A stretch of 64,000 bases of DNA from Bacteroidota bacterium (GTDB taxonomy: Bacteria; Bacteroidota; Bacteroidia; Flavobacteriales_D; Crocinitomicaceae): contig JASBTZ010000013.1 of NCBI GenBank assembly GCA_030148165.1, forward strand, positions 62,001 through 126,000. The letters run 5' to 3'. The notes beneath the pieces were generated by a model. It had not been told where the DNA came from and ran no database searches. It saw only the letters and a list, made by a program, of their open reading frames with translations. Within the stretch, counting starts at the first letter, position 1, and the number at the start of each line of letters is the position of its first letter. Of the stretch, positions 43,108-52,568 are shown in pieces. Made by a program: the position numbers and the translations under genes.

Positions 43108-44823
43108 TTAAGAGGAAAACGAAGATATAGTAATAGATCCAATTTCGGTCTTAAACGAACTCATAGAACTTATCATGATTGACAAAATAGTAGGCTTCTT
43201 ACTTTTCGGTACTTTAAAGTAAAAAGAATACCTGTTCGATTTTCCCACTTCTATAATCGGATTTTTGATTCGGAATTTAATCTCTTTCACTTTCTGATCG
43301 CTCACGGTTTTACAATGGAGATAACTCAAGTCATATCCCGGTGAAGCTTTGATGTCCGTTTCCACTTTTATCCATTGGAAACGTTCCGAATCTATCTCCA
43401 ATTCAAGAACCTGACTAGCAGTCCATGGTTGGTTTACTATGTTCACGGTACTATCAGAGTGGTAAATCAAATTGGATTTAAAGTCAGCTTCATCAATAAA
43501 CTCATCGGTATCCAATAAGCTCATGTCCTCTGGGGTCGGGTCAGGGTCAAGGTAAATACTGGCGTAATATTTCCTGTTCATATCCCGATAATGCAATATG
43601 TTTTCGTTGTATTGATAGGTCTGAAAGAAATTTACGTAGATCAAAAACATGCCTAAGGGGTAAAAAACAAATCGAATCTTCTTGGTGTCGATATGTTTAA
43701 TAAAAGAGGCGAATGCCAGCGCAAATAACGGGTAACTTTGAACCAATGCTCTAGTAGAATAGGTTGCGCCATATTTCCAATCAGACCATGCGATAACAAT
43801 CCAAATATTCAAAAGGCAAAAGACCAGAACGGATTTTCTAAATGGATAGTTCTTCATAAAGAAAAATCCAATAATGAAGAACACCGTGATTGGTGTATAG
43901 ATAAACCATCCGTTTTCAAATCCAAACAACACGCGGAACCAGGGATTAAGAAAAAACCACTTACTACCGACGTCATAAATAAATGAGCCAGAGGCAATTT
44001 TCCAGTATATAAGCTGAGGTAATATGCCAATTAATCCTCCTGCAACCGCAATCAACACATGTGTTCTATACTTTTTAACCTTATCCCATTTCTCCTTACT
44101 TAGTTCTCGCGAATGCATGTTCCACAGGATCGGAATAAAGATCATTATCGCTTCTGTGGGTCGGGAAATAGTTGCGAGTCCAATTGTTAAACCAATGAAC
44201 GCAGCCCATTTTATTCCCGGTTGTTCATGCCATTTAATGGTGAGGTAAAGGATAAGAACGTACAATGCGAAAATGAATGGGTGGCTCTGAGCTGATTCGA
44301 CAGAAACATATTGTATAAAATTCGATGCCAGGGTCAGCAATAAAATGGTGGCCATGACCACCTTATCATCAAAATACTTCAACAAGATTTTTCTTAGTAG
44401 AAACAGGGATAAAATAACGTAGAACAAGGCCGCAAAAGCGATGGCGTATTGATATGGAGGTGAAAAACCATCCGGAGGGTAATCCGTTAGATTTGCAACA
44501 GCATGCGCTCCTAAAAAGAAAGGTAACTCCATTATCGCGACTCCACCCAGGTATTTAAAGACATGATTTCCATTGGTGTGGATTCTTGTTTGATACAGAT
44601 CGCCACACGTAACCTTGTATTGTTCTTCAACTTCCGGAACCCACTTTAACTCCGTGGCATCGTTGTAAATAATCGCTGAAGGGAGATACATATAATAACC
44701 AAAGGCATCACAAGTGGTAACCTTTAAAGGAGCTTTTCCCCCATATTCCGAATAGTGGAATCGATAAAATATCAATATGATACTTACTAAAGTTACTGCC
44801 CACAATGAAAGTTTATTATTCAT
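43108..44823 (-). CDS. GT-C-like polytopic membrane protein
   Basis: A 571-residue protein with about ten hydrophobic helices in the first 410 residues and a C-terminal periplasmic beta domain (about 430-571). The first periplasmic loop has TTCDAFGYYMYLPS with an Asp after helix 1, as in GT-C sugar transferases. I recall it as a conserved Bacteroidota family of unknown exact activity. It precedes the DPM-like GT2 (15-base gap) that may supply a lipid-linked sugar. The acceptor is unknown; the C-terminal domain resembles a carbohydrate-binding jelly roll by pattern only. Confidence 0.75.
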   Translation of the reverse strand: MNNKLSLWAVTLVSIILIFYRFHYSEYGGKAPLKVTTCDAFGYYMYLPSAIIYNDATELKWVPEVEEQYKVTCGDLYQTRIHTNGNHVFKYLGGVAIMELPFFLGAHAVANLTDYPPDGFSPPYQYAIAFAALFYVILSLFLLRKILLKYFDDKVVMATILLLTLASNFIQYVSVESAQSHPFIFALYVLILYLTIKWHEQPGIKWAAFIGLTIGLATISRPTEAIMIFIPILWNMHSRELSKEKWDKVKKYRTHVLIAVAGGLIGILPQLIYWKIASGSFIYDVGSKWFFLNPWFRVLFGFENGWFIYTPITVFFIIGFFFMKNYPFRKSVLVFCLLNIWIVIAWSDWKYGATYSTRALVQSYPLFALAFASFIKHIDTKKIRFVFYPLGMFLIYVNFFQTYQYNENILHYRDMNRKYYASIYLDPDPTPEDMSLLDTDEFIDEADFKSNLIYHSDSTVNIVNQPWTASQVLELEIDSERFQWIKVETDIKASPGYDLSYLHCKTVSDQKVKEIKFRIKNPIIEVGKSNRYSFYFKVPKSKKPTILSIMISSMSSFKTEIGSITISSFSS

Positions 44824-44932
44824 AAAGGATAAATGTAGTAATAATTGAAACTGAATCCTTTAGCCAAATAATTGATGAGCCAGAAAGAACAATTATATTT
44901 AATCATCCGAACGAAGTTCAAATCAACTGAGA

Positions 44933-45256
44933 ATGAACAAGCAAGAGATTAGAGCAATTATTGCAGAGCAGATGGCTAAGACAGAAGCAGCCATTGAAGA
45001 ATATAAGGAGCTGGCCAAGCCGGAAGCACCGGATGTTGCCATTGGTCGTGTTTCTCGCATGGATGCCATCAATAACCGTTCAGTTTTGGAGGCCGCTTTG
45101 AGAAAAGCAGAAGAAAAACTTAAAAACCTTCAAAAGGTTGAGGGCATGCTGGAAGGAGAAGATTTTGGAATTTGTGCCAAATGCGGAAATGAGATTCCTA
45201 TCCAGCGAATAATGATCCGTCCAGAGAGTTTGTTATGTGTTAATTGTGCCCATTGA
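44933..45256 (+). CDS. DksA/TraR family zinc-finger protein
   Basis: A 107-residue protein. An N-terminal coiled coil (about 1-70, RKAEEKLKNLQKVEGML) is followed by a C4 zinc finger CAKCG...CVNCAH, with IPIQRIMIRPES between. This is the DksA/TraR layout, which binds the RNA polymerase secondary channel and tunes promoters with ppGpp. The coiled coil is short, so it is a member of the smaller group rather than canonical DksA. The stop codon overlaps the TTG start of the MOSC protein (TTGA), so the two are coupled. Confidence 0.9.
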   Translation: MNKQEIRAIIAEQMAKTEAAIEEYKELAKPEAPDVAIGRVSRMDAINNRSVLEAALRKAEEKLKNLQKVEGMLEGEDFGICAKCGNEIPIQRIMIRPESLLCVNCAH

Positions 45257-45891
45257 AAGTCATCTCTACAAATATCGGTGCGCGAAGAACGGTCACATGG
45301 AAATTTAAAAAATTTACAACCGGGATATTCAAAGAACCATCTACTGAAGGGATACAGCTGGGATATGAAGATGTGCAAAAAGACGTAGTACACGATCGTA
45401 AGTATCATGGAGGTGTTGACAAAGCCTGTTACATCTATTCCCTTAATCACTATCCTTATTGGCAGAAAAAATACCCAAAACTCGAATGGCAAAATGGTAT
45501 GCTGGGTGAAAACCTGACAGTGCGGGGGTTTGACGAGAAACACGTTTCAATAGGGGATATTTTTAAGATTGGGACTGCTGTCGTTCAGGTATCAGAAGCA
45601 CGTCAACCTTGTTCTACCTTAAACATGCGCTTTGGATCCAGTAAAATGATCAAAGATTTCATAGCATTTGGACATTGTGGCGCATATGTGAGAGTACTTC
45701 AGGAAGGTCGAATCATGCCTGATGATAAAATGATTTTGGAAGCTGGTGCACAAGAGCGACTAACACTACATGAACTTTTCCATTTGCTCTACAACAAAAA
45801 CGCAGATGAAGAACTTATTCAGAAGGCTCTGTTGCATCCTGATCTCGGTGAAGCCTGTCGTGCCAATGTCAAAAAGTTTCATCGCCTTTAA
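45253..45891 (+). CDS. MOSC domain protein (YiiM-like)
   Basis: A 212-residue protein with a MOSC domain: DRKYHGGVDKACYIYS, GMLGENLTVRG and SEARQPCSTLN, where the Cys is the expected molybdenum-cofactor ligand. A C-terminal helical part (about 165-212) matches the YiiM 3-alpha domain. Such proteins reduce N-hydroxylated bases or related compounds with molybdenum cofactor; the substrate here is inferred. The TTG at 45253 is chosen because it overlaps the upstream stop by 4 bases (TTGA) and begins MKVISTNIG; a TTG at 45244 would add three residues. Confidence 0.88.
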   Translation: MKVISTNIGARRTVTWKFKKFTTGIFKEPSTEGIQLGYEDVQKDVVHDRKYHGGVDKACYIYSLNHYPYWQKKYPKLEWQNGMLGENLTVRGFDEKHVSIGDIFKIGTAVVQVSEARQPCSTLNMRFGSSKMIKDFIAFGHCGAYVRVLQEGRIMPDDKMILEAGAQERLTLHELFHLLYNKNADEELIQKALLHPDLGEACRANVKKFHRL

Positions 45892-45947
45892 TTCACCGAC
45901 TTACTTCTCTGAAATCATTACATTTACAAGACTGAAAATCAAATTTT

Positions 45948-47858
45948 ATGAGGACTTCCATAATTTCTATTCTAAGCTTATTCATCCTGAGTACTGCCAT
46001 TGGACAGAATGTGATGACTCCGGAGCAATTGATAGAACTGAATCGCGTTTCCGGACTCGGATTAAACAAAGATAAATCTGCTGTGATCTATGCCATATCG
46101 AAAGTGGATTTGGCTACCAATCAGCGAACGACTACTTACCATAAGGTTCGATTGGATGGATTAAGACCTCACGAAATACAAAATGTGGATGCGGAGCTCA
46201 ATGATAAACACGTCTCACCGGACGGTTCTAAAAAGATCATTATCGAAGAAGTGAAGATCCGCGATGTATACGGGTCAGACTACTACCCCAATATGGATCA
46301 ATCAAAAATGATGATATACGACGATCTGAATTATCGTCACTGGGATCAATGGGAAGATGGGAAATATAGCCATGTCTTTATCGAATTCCCTAATGGAAAA
46401 AGTATGGACATCATGGCCAATGAACCATTCGATTGTCCACAAAAACCATTTGGTGGTGATGAAGACTATCTTTGGTCGCCTGATAGCAAACAGGTCCTGT
46501 ACGTCACAAAGAAATCCTACGGGACAGATTATGCGGTTAGTACCAATAGCGATATTTTCAGCTACGATCTCGACACGAAACAGACTACTAACCTTACAGA
46601 ATACAATAAAGGCTACGATACAAATCCATCATTTTCCTCTACCGGTGTTCTGGCCTGGACACAAATGAAACGCGATGGTTATGAATCAGATAAAAACGAT
46701 ATTATTATCCTATTTCAAAACAAGCATTTAAATCTAACCGAAAATTGGGATGGCACCATTGGATCGTACTCTTGGGGGGAAGATGGTAAGAAGATATTTT
46801 TTACTGCTGCCGTTAAAGGTACCGTTCAACTTTTCGAGATCATGGTTCCAAAATCATTGAAACAGCATGAAAAAGCTCCTGCGATTCCACGAATGATCAC
46901 AGAAGGTCAATTCGATATTCGTGGTATTGTTGGTCAAAAAGATAACATACTGATTGTTGGAAGAGGTGACATGAACCACGCAACTGAGTTGTACTCTGTT
47001 GATATTAAGACCGGCAATATGACCCAAATTACTCATGCCAATGACGAATTGTATAATAGTCTTAGTCTGCCAGCGGTTCAAAAAAGAATTACCAAAACAG
47101 TAGACGGGAAAGAGCTGATTTCCTGGGTGATTTACCCGCCAAACTTCGACAAGAATAAAAAGTACCCAACCCTACTTTATTGCCAGGGTGGACCACAGGG
47201 AGCATTAAGTCAATTCTATTCATACCGTTGGAATTTTCAGTTAATGGCATCGCAAGGTTACATTGTTATCGCCCCAAACAGAAGGGGAATGCCTGGTTAT
47301 GGTGTTGAATGGAATGAACAGATAAGCAAAGATTATGGTGGACTCAACATGCAAGACTATTTATCAGCTATCGATGATCTGGCAACAGAAAAGTACGTTG
47401 ACAAGAATCGTATTGGGTGTGTTGGAGCGAGCTATGGTGGGTATTCTGCTTTCTTCCTTGCTACGATGCACGAAGGTCGATTCAAATCATTCATCGCTCA
47501 CGACGGTATTTTCAATTGGAAGAGTATGTATGGAACAACGGAAGAATTATTCTTTGTAAACTGGGACCTTGGAGGAGCGTATTGGGATAAAATGAATAAG
47601 GCTGCTCAAAGAAGTCACACCTTATTCAACCCTTCTGAGCATGTTGAAAAATGGGATACACCTATCCTGATTATACAGGGAGGCAAAGACTACAGAGTAC
47701 CTATCGGACAAGGATTAGAAGCTTTCCAGGCAGCTCAATTGCAGGGTCTCAAAAGCAGGTTATTATTCTTCCCGGATGAAAATCACTGGGTATTAGATTA
47801 CCAGAATAGCTTCATCTGGCATACCGAATTCTACCGTTGGCTCGCTGAGACTTTGTAA
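45948..47858 (+). CDS. S9 family peptidase (DPP/prolyl oligopeptidase-like), exported
   Basis: A 636-residue protein with a signal peptide (about 1-19). A beta-propeller-like N-terminal part (about 30-380) precedes an alpha/beta-hydrolase domain (about 390-636). The catalytic Ser is S495 in VGASYGGYS; the Asp is likely in IIQGGKDYRVP and the His in DENHWVL. It should cleave peptides in the periplasm or outside. The next gene starts directly at its stop, suggesting one mRNA although the neighbour is an unrelated SDR. Confidence 0.93.
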   Translation: MRTSIISILSLFILSTAIGQNVMTPEQLIELNRVSGLGLNKDKSAVIYAISKVDLATNQRTTTYHKVRLDGLRPHEIQNVDAELNDKHVSPDGSKKIIIEEVKIRDVYGSDYYPNMDQSKMMIYDDLNYRHWDQWEDGKYSHVFIEFPNGKSMDIMANEPFDCPQKPFGGDEDYLWSPDSKQVLYVTKKSYGTDYAVSTNSDIFSYDLDTKQTTNLTEYNKGYDTNPSFSSTGVLAWTQMKRDGYESDKNDIIILFQNKHLNLTENWDGTIGSYSWGEDGKKIFFTAAVKGTVQLFEIMVPKSLKQHEKAPAIPRMITEGQFDIRGIVGQKDNILIVGRGDMNHATELYSVDIKTGNMTQITHANDELYNSLSLPAVQKRITKTVDGKELISWVIYPPNFDKNKKYPTLLYCQGGPQGALSQFYSYRWNFQLMASQGYIVIAPNRRGMPGYGVEWNEQISKDYGGLNMQDYLSAIDDLATEKYVDKNRIGCVGASYGGYSAFFLATMHEGRFKSFIAHDGIFNWKSMYGTTEELFFVNWDLGGAYWDKMNKAAQRSHTLFNPSEHVEKWDTPILIIQGGKDYRVPIGQGLEAFQAAQLQGLKSRLLFFPDENHWVLDYQNSFIWHTEFYRWLAETL

Positions 47859-48884
47859 ATGGAAAAGAACCCTTCCATCTTAATCACCGGTGCGACAGGT
47901 GCCATTGGTTTTGAAATTCTGAGGCAATTCAAGGATAAAGGTGCTATAGAAGATGTAAGTGTTCTGGTACGTGACTCCAAAAAGAATCGAAAAAAACTTC
48001 GAGTATTTCCAGGTCTAAAAATTTACTGTGGTGATGTTACCGATCTGAATTCAGTTAAAAAGGCTGTGAAGAATAAGAGCGTTGTTATTCATCTTGCCGC
48101 ACTGATTCCTACTGTGGAGCGAAATAACAAACACCTGGTAGATACAGTGAATATTAAGGGAACGGAAAATGTTATAGCAGCCATGGAAAAGAAGTGTCCG
48201 GATGCCTTCCTTTTGTATAGCTCATCGGTAACGGTGTATGGCGATCGCATCAAAGATCCATACATCAAAGTAAGTGATCCGCTAAAAGGCGTTGAGCACG
48301 ATAATTATTCGAGAACCAAGGTGATCGCGGAACGCGAAATTCAAAGCAGCAGGGTCAGATGGAGTATATTCAGACTGACTGCAATTATGGGAATCGGAAA
48401 TCATAAAATCGACCCACTCATGTTTGAAATGCCACTGAACACTCCCATGGAATTTGCAACGGTACGGGATACGGCAAGGGCATTTGTTCATGCAATTGAT
48501 CACCTCGATGAAATTGAAGGTCGCATTTTTAACCTTAGCGGTGGTGAAGTTTGCAGGATCACATTTGGTGATTTTCTGCAACGTGCATTTCACTGCTTCG
48601 GATTAGGTAAGTTGACTTTCCCGAAACATGCATTCGCATTTCAAAATTTCCATTGTGGGTACTTTGATGATGCCGACGAACTGGAAGAAATTCTTCATTT
48701 CCGTTCGGACACGACAGAGAGTTATTTTAAACGATTCTGCGGCAGTGTTACTTCAATCCAGCGATATGCAACGATGCCTTTCGCCTGGTTCATTAAAAGA
48801 TATTTGTTATCACTTTCTGAACCATACAAAGCGTATAAAAAACAGAATAGAGATCGGATGAATTATTATTTTGGTGAACAATGA
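47859..48884 (+). CDS. NAD-dependent epimerase/dehydratase (SDR)
   Basis: A 341-residue extended SDR. NAD motif GATGAIGFE, YSSSVTVYG (catalytic Ser), YSRTK (catalytic Tyr/Lys) and an extended C-terminal half with helical and hydrophobic parts. The substrate is unknown; 3-beta-hydroxysteroid dehydrogenase-type and dihydroflavonol-type members look alike at this level. It abuts the S9 peptidase and overlaps the steroid-reductase-like gene by 4 bases (ATGA), so the latter pair is translationally coupled and may act on the same substrate. Confidence 0.85.
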   Translation: MEKNPSILITGATGAIGFEILRQFKDKGAIEDVSVLVRDSKKNRKKLRVFPGLKIYCGDVTDLNSVKKAVKNKSVVIHLAALIPTVERNNKHLVDTVNIKGTENVIAAMEKKCPDAFLLYSSSVTVYGDRIKDPYIKVSDPLKGVEHDNYSRTKVIAEREIQSSRVRWSIFRLTAIMGIGNHKIDPLMFEMPLNTPMEFATVRDTARAFVHAIDHLDEIEGRIFNLSGGEVCRITFGDFLQRAFHCFGLGKLTFPKHAFAFQNFHCGYFDDADELEEILHFRSDTTESYFKRFCGSVTSIQRYATMPFAWFIKRYLLSLSEPYKAYKKQNRDRMNYYFGEQ

Positions 48885-49639
48885 TCAACCTGGAGTCATT
48901 TAATCTGATCAATTATTGCTGGATCGCTATTGGAGCGATTACCTTTATCATTCTGGTCTTTACCAATATTCGCGCTCCGTATGGCCGTCACACAACCGAT
49001 AAATGGGGAAAGATGATCGACAATAAATGGGGCTGGTTCTGGATGGAACTACCTGCATTACTATTGTTTCCATTATTGGCGATTTTTGGTCCCACAGACC
49101 TTGATCAAATGGGAATGTTGCTCGTTCTACTATGGTCGCTTCATTATATAAATCGAACCGTAATCTTTCCATTCCGAATAAAAACAAAGGGCAAGAAGAT
49201 ACCATTAACCATTGTTTTCAGTGCCTTATTCTTCAACGGAGTGAACGGATTCCTGAATGGTTATTTCATCGGTTACCTGTCCGAGAATAATGGTGAATTC
49301 TACTCGTGGAATGTAGCGCTCGGTATCGGGATTTTTCTGATTGGAATGATCATTAATCAAGTCACCGACACCAAGCTGATTTCACTGCGAAAAAATAATT
49401 CGGGATACGTGATCCCTCGTGGCTGGTTATTTGAGTATATCTCTTGTCCCAATCACTTTGGTGAAATTGTGGAATGGACCGGTTTTGCCATCGCAGCCTG
49501 GAATTTACCCGCGTTGACATTCGCATTATGGACTTTTTACAACTTAGTGCCCAGAGCACTTAATCACCACGATTGGTATAAGGAGAAGTTTGATGATTAT
49601 CCGAAAAAACGCAAAGCTGTAATTCCTTTCATACGCTAA
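48881..49639 (+). CDS. Steroid 5-alpha-reductase (DUF1295)-like membrane protein
   Basis: A 252-residue protein with about six hydrophobic helices. The C-terminal signature PRGWLFEYISCPNHFGEIVEWTGFA (quoted in part: NHFGEIVEW) followed by NLVPRALNHHDWYKEKFDDYP matches 3-oxo-5-alpha-steroid 4-dehydrogenase family members, which reduce a 4,5 double bond of a steroid-like enone with NADPH. In bacteria many homologues have unknown substrates. It overlaps the SDR upstream by 4 bases, suggesting a two-step pathway on one lipid. Confidence 0.88.
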   Translation: MINLESFNLINYCWIAIGAITFIILVFTNIRAPYGRHTTDKWGKMIDNKWGWFWMELPALLLFPLLAIFGPTDLDQMGMLLVLLWSLHYINRTVIFPFRIKTKGKKIPLTIVFSALFFNGVNGFLNGYFIGYLSENNGEFYSWNVALGIGIFLIGMIINQVTDTKLISLRKNNSGYVIPRGWLFEYISCPNHFGEIVEWTGFAIAAWNLPALTFALWTFYNLVPRALNHHDWYKEKFDDYPKKRKAVIPFIR

Positions 49640-49656
49640 GAAAAAGTTGAAATCCG

Positions 49657-49686
49657 TTTGATAATACACCAGAACCTATATATTTG
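49657..49686 (+). promoter_or_regulatory. Promoter of fhs
   Basis: TTTG at 49657-49660, an 18-base gap and TATATTTG at 49679-49686 form a good match to the Bacteroidota promoter (TTTG, about 19-23, TAnnTTTG; gap one base short). The ATG at 49718 follows 31 bases later. Confidence 0.7.
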
Positions 49687-49717
49687 AGGGAAATCGCTAA
49701 AAAATAAAACCCACGAA

Positions 49718-51400
49718 ATGAAGAAAAAGTTTCTAACTGATATTGAAATTGCACAGGCATGTAAGATGAGTCACATCGAAGAAATTGCCTCGAAAGTAGG
49801 TGTTTCAAAAGATGATCTGGAGCTATATGGAAAGTACAAAGCTAAGCTGCCCCTTTCTTTGATCAACCAAAAGAACATCAAAAAGAATCATCTGATCCTT
49901 GTGACTGCGATGACACCGACTCCTGCGGGAGAAGGAAAAACGACAACTTCAATTGGTCTTACAGAAGGCATGAATAAGATCGGGAAACAAACGACTGTTG
50001 TACTTCGCGAACCTTCACTCGGGCCTGTGTTCGGAATCAAAGGAGGTGCTGCCGGAGGTGGTTATTCTCAGGTTGTACCGATGGAAGACATCAATCTTCA
50101 CTTTACAGGGGATTTTTCAGCAGTGGAAAAAGCTAACAACTTGTTATCTGCTTTAATCGATAATAATATTCAGAGTAAATCCCGTAATCTTGGAATCGAC
50201 CCGAGAACAATTGGTTGGAAGCGCGTGATGGATATGAATGATCGTGCACTGCGCGATATCGTTATTGGGTTAGGAGGAACCGCAAATGGTACTCCTCGTG
50301 AGGATGGATTTAATATCACTCCTGCATCGGAGGTTATGGCAATTCTGTGTATGGCAGAAAATTTCCAGGATCTTAAAAAACGATTGGGTAACATCTATGT
50401 AGGTCTAACTTACGATAAGAAACCGATCTATGCACGTGATCTGAATGCTGAAAATGCAATGGCAATCCTGCTTAAAGATGCTATCAAACCTAATATGGTT
50501 CAAACGATGGAAGGCAATCCGGCGATCATTCACGGTGGCCCATTTGCTAACATTGCACAGGGTACCAATACGATTCTAGCGACAAAAATGGGACTTTCCG
50601 TTTCTGATTATGTGGTGACAGAAGCTGGTTTTGGAGCTGATTTGGGAGCTGAAAAGTTCTTAGACATCAAATGTGTTTCTGGGGATCTAAAACCAGAGGC
50701 TGTTGTTCTTGTTGCCACGATCAGAGCATTGCGCCACCACGGTGGAGCACCGAAAGAAGAATACAATACGCCGGCTGTTGAACGTGTTGCGGCAGGATTC
50801 GCAAACCTCGAAAAGCATATTGAAAACATTAAAAAATTCGGCTTGAATCCGGTAGTTGCAATTAATGCCTTTCCAACTGATACGAAGGAAGAAGTCAAGC
50901 TCATTAAGGATAAGTGCAAGGCTATGAATGTTCAAGCCATTGTGGCGAATGGATGGGCGAAAGGTGGTGCCGGTATGACAGACCTCGCTGAGGCTGTTGT
51001 TTCCGAGATAGATTCAGGACAAAATAAATTTGAACCGTTGTACGATTGGCACATCTCAATCAAAGATAAGATTGAAACCATCGCCAGTGAAATATATGGC
51101 GCTGATGGTGTGGATTATTCAAAACAAGCCATTGCAGATCTTGCGAGAATTGATCAGCTTGGTTTGAATGAGCTCCCTATCTGTATGGCAAAGACGCAGA
51201 AATCTTTCTCTGATAATGACAATCTGTTGGCACGTCCAACTAACTTCAGAATTACAGTTCGAGAGTTTGAGTTTGCAGCGGGCGCAGGATTCATCATACC
51301 TATATTAGGTAAGATGATGCGAATGCCAGGTTTACCGGCAACACCGGCATCTGAAGGGATGAATATTGATAATGATGGAACAATTTCCGGATTGTCGTAA
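49718..51400 (+). CDS. fhs: Formate-tetrahydrofolate ligase
   Basis: A 560-residue cytoplasmic enzyme making 10-formyl-tetrahydrofolate from formate, ATP and tetrahydrofolate. The P-loop TPAGEGKTTTS, LREPSLGPVFGIKGGAAGGG, and ANGWAKGGAGM regions are diagnostic, and the length is normal. It feeds one-carbon units to purine and formyl-methionine synthesis. It has its own promoter; a terminator follows within 20 bases of the stop. Confidence 0.97.
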   Translation: MKKKFLTDIEIAQACKMSHIEEIASKVGVSKDDLELYGKYKAKLPLSLINQKNIKKNHLILVTAMTPTPAGEGKTTTSIGLTEGMNKIGKQTTVVLREPSLGPVFGIKGGAAGGGYSQVVPMEDINLHFTGDFSAVEKANNLLSALIDNNIQSKSRNLGIDPRTIGWKRVMDMNDRALRDIVIGLGGTANGTPREDGFNITPASEVMAILCMAENFQDLKKRLGNIYVGLTYDKKPIYARDLNAENAMAILLKDAIKPNMVQTMEGNPAIIHGGPFANIAQGTNTILATKMGLSVSDYVVTEAGFGADLGAEKFLDIKCVSGDLKPEAVVLVATIRALRHHGGAPKEEYNTPAVERVAAGFANLEKHIENIKKFGLNPVVAINAFPTDTKEEVKLIKDKCKAMNVQAIVANGWAKGGAGMTDLAEAVVSEIDSGQNKFEPLYDWHISIKDKIETIASEIYGADGVDYSKQAIADLARIDQLGLNELPICMAKTQKSFSDNDNLLARPTNFRITVREFEFAAGAGFIIPILGKMMRMPGLPATPASEGMNIDNDGTISGLS

Positions 51401-51417
51401 AAACCAATAAACACTTT

Positions 51418-51445
51418 AAAGCCTCTTCTTTGAAGGGGCTTTTTT
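51418..51445 (+). terminator. Intrinsic terminator after fhs, abutting the next start codon
   Basis: AAAGCCTCTTC and GAAGGGGCTTT pair in an 11-bp stem (one U-G pair), loop TTT, followed by TTT. The start codon of the downstream glycosyltransferase is the next base, 51446. Confidence 0.82.
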
Positions 51446-52459
51446 ATGGAGGATCGGGGAAAAATATCAATCATACTGCCAACGAGAGATACTGCTCGAT
51501 ACCTTGAAGAATGCCTCGATTCAATCTTAAATCAGAACTATAAAAACTGGGAATTATTAGCAGTTAACGATGCTTCTTCAGATCACTCGTTTGAGATCAT
51601 TCAAGAATACGCCAGCAAGGACAAACGAATTCTAGCTCTGGACAACCCGAAGCCCGGCCTGGTAAATGCATTGCGATTTGCTTATTCGAAAAGCACAGGA
51701 GAACTGATCCAACGAATGGATTCTGACGATAAAATGCCAGCTTCTAAGCTTGAGTTAATGATCAGCGAATGGAAAAAACATGGCACAGGTTCCGTTATCA
51801 CGGGTGCAACCGAATACTTCACGGATGAAGGTGAGATTGGCGAAGGTTTCCGACGATACGATGCCTGGTTGAAAGAGGTCGCCCGATCAAATACTCATAA
51901 GCATGAAATCTATCGGGAATGCGTTATACCTTCTAATTGCTGGTTGGTCCATCGGGAAGATTTTGACGCCATCGGTGGATTCGAACACGATACAATGCCG
52001 GAAGATTACGATTTGTGCTTCCGATTCTACAAAGGTGGATTAAAAATTGTGGGGATAGACCAGGTACTTCATCACTGGCGCGACAGAGCAGATCGCATCT
52101 CCAGAACCCGGGAAGAATATCGCGATAATCGTTTCTTTGAATTAAAGGTTAAGTACTTTCTTGAATTGGAAAAAGAACCGGATCGTCCTCTGGTAATCTG
52201 GGGTGCAGGAAGAAATGGAAAGGATCTCGTGAAGTTATTCCAGGATGCAGCCGTTCATATACATTGGGTTTGTGATAATCAAAAAAAAATTGGAAAGGAT
52301 ATCTATGATCTTCGATTACATTCGATTGATACAATTTTTGACCTCGATAAGCCACAAATAATTATTGCAGTTTCATCACCTGAAGATCAAGAGAAGATCG
52401 CCGATCGCATGTTAAAACAAGGTCTGCAATCAGGTCGCGACTTCTGGTTCTTCTCTTAA
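51446..52459 (+). CDS. Glycosyltransferase family 2 fused to a Rossmann-like domain
   Basis: A 337-residue protein. The N-terminal GT2 domain (about 1-230) has IILPTRDTARYLEECLDSIL, RMDSDDKMP (DxD metal site) and MPEDYDLCFR. The C-terminal 100 residues form a separate nucleotide-binding-like fold starting VIWGAGRNGKDLVKLF and ending with IIAVSSPEDQ, similar to the N-terminal domain of PglD-like or sugar-modifying proteins. The substrate is unknown. The start codon is immediately after the fhs terminator, and there is no other sensible start because the first beta strand follows at once. Confidence 0.88.
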   Translation: MEDRGKISIILPTRDTARYLEECLDSILNQNYKNWELLAVNDASSDHSFEIIQEYASKDKRILALDNPKPGLVNALRFAYSKSTGELIQRMDSDDKMPASKLELMISEWKKHGTGSVITGATEYFTDEGEIGEGFRRYDAWLKEVARSNTHKHEIYRECVIPSNCWLVHREDFDAIGGFEHDTMPEDYDLCFRFYKGGLKIVGIDQVLHHWRDRADRISRTREEYRDNRFFELKVKYFLELEKEPDRPLVIWGAGRNGKDLVKLFQDAAVHIHWVCDNQKKIGKDIYDLRLHSIDTIFDLDKPQIIIAVSSPEDQEKIADRMLKQGLQSGRDFWFFS

Positions 52460-52568
52460 GTTAAAATTTGTTCGATGGCATCCCCATTTTGTTCATTCCT
52501 GATTTTTTTTTTGATTCGTGAATAAAATAATCCTATATTAAAGTTTCAACAACTGCAAGCTACTACAG

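Noticed and set aside
45130-45543. 137-residue minus-strand open frame opposite the DksA-like and MOSC genes
   Set aside because: Both plus-strand genes have clear domains and coupling; the reverse frame has only Phe/Ile-rich shadow content.
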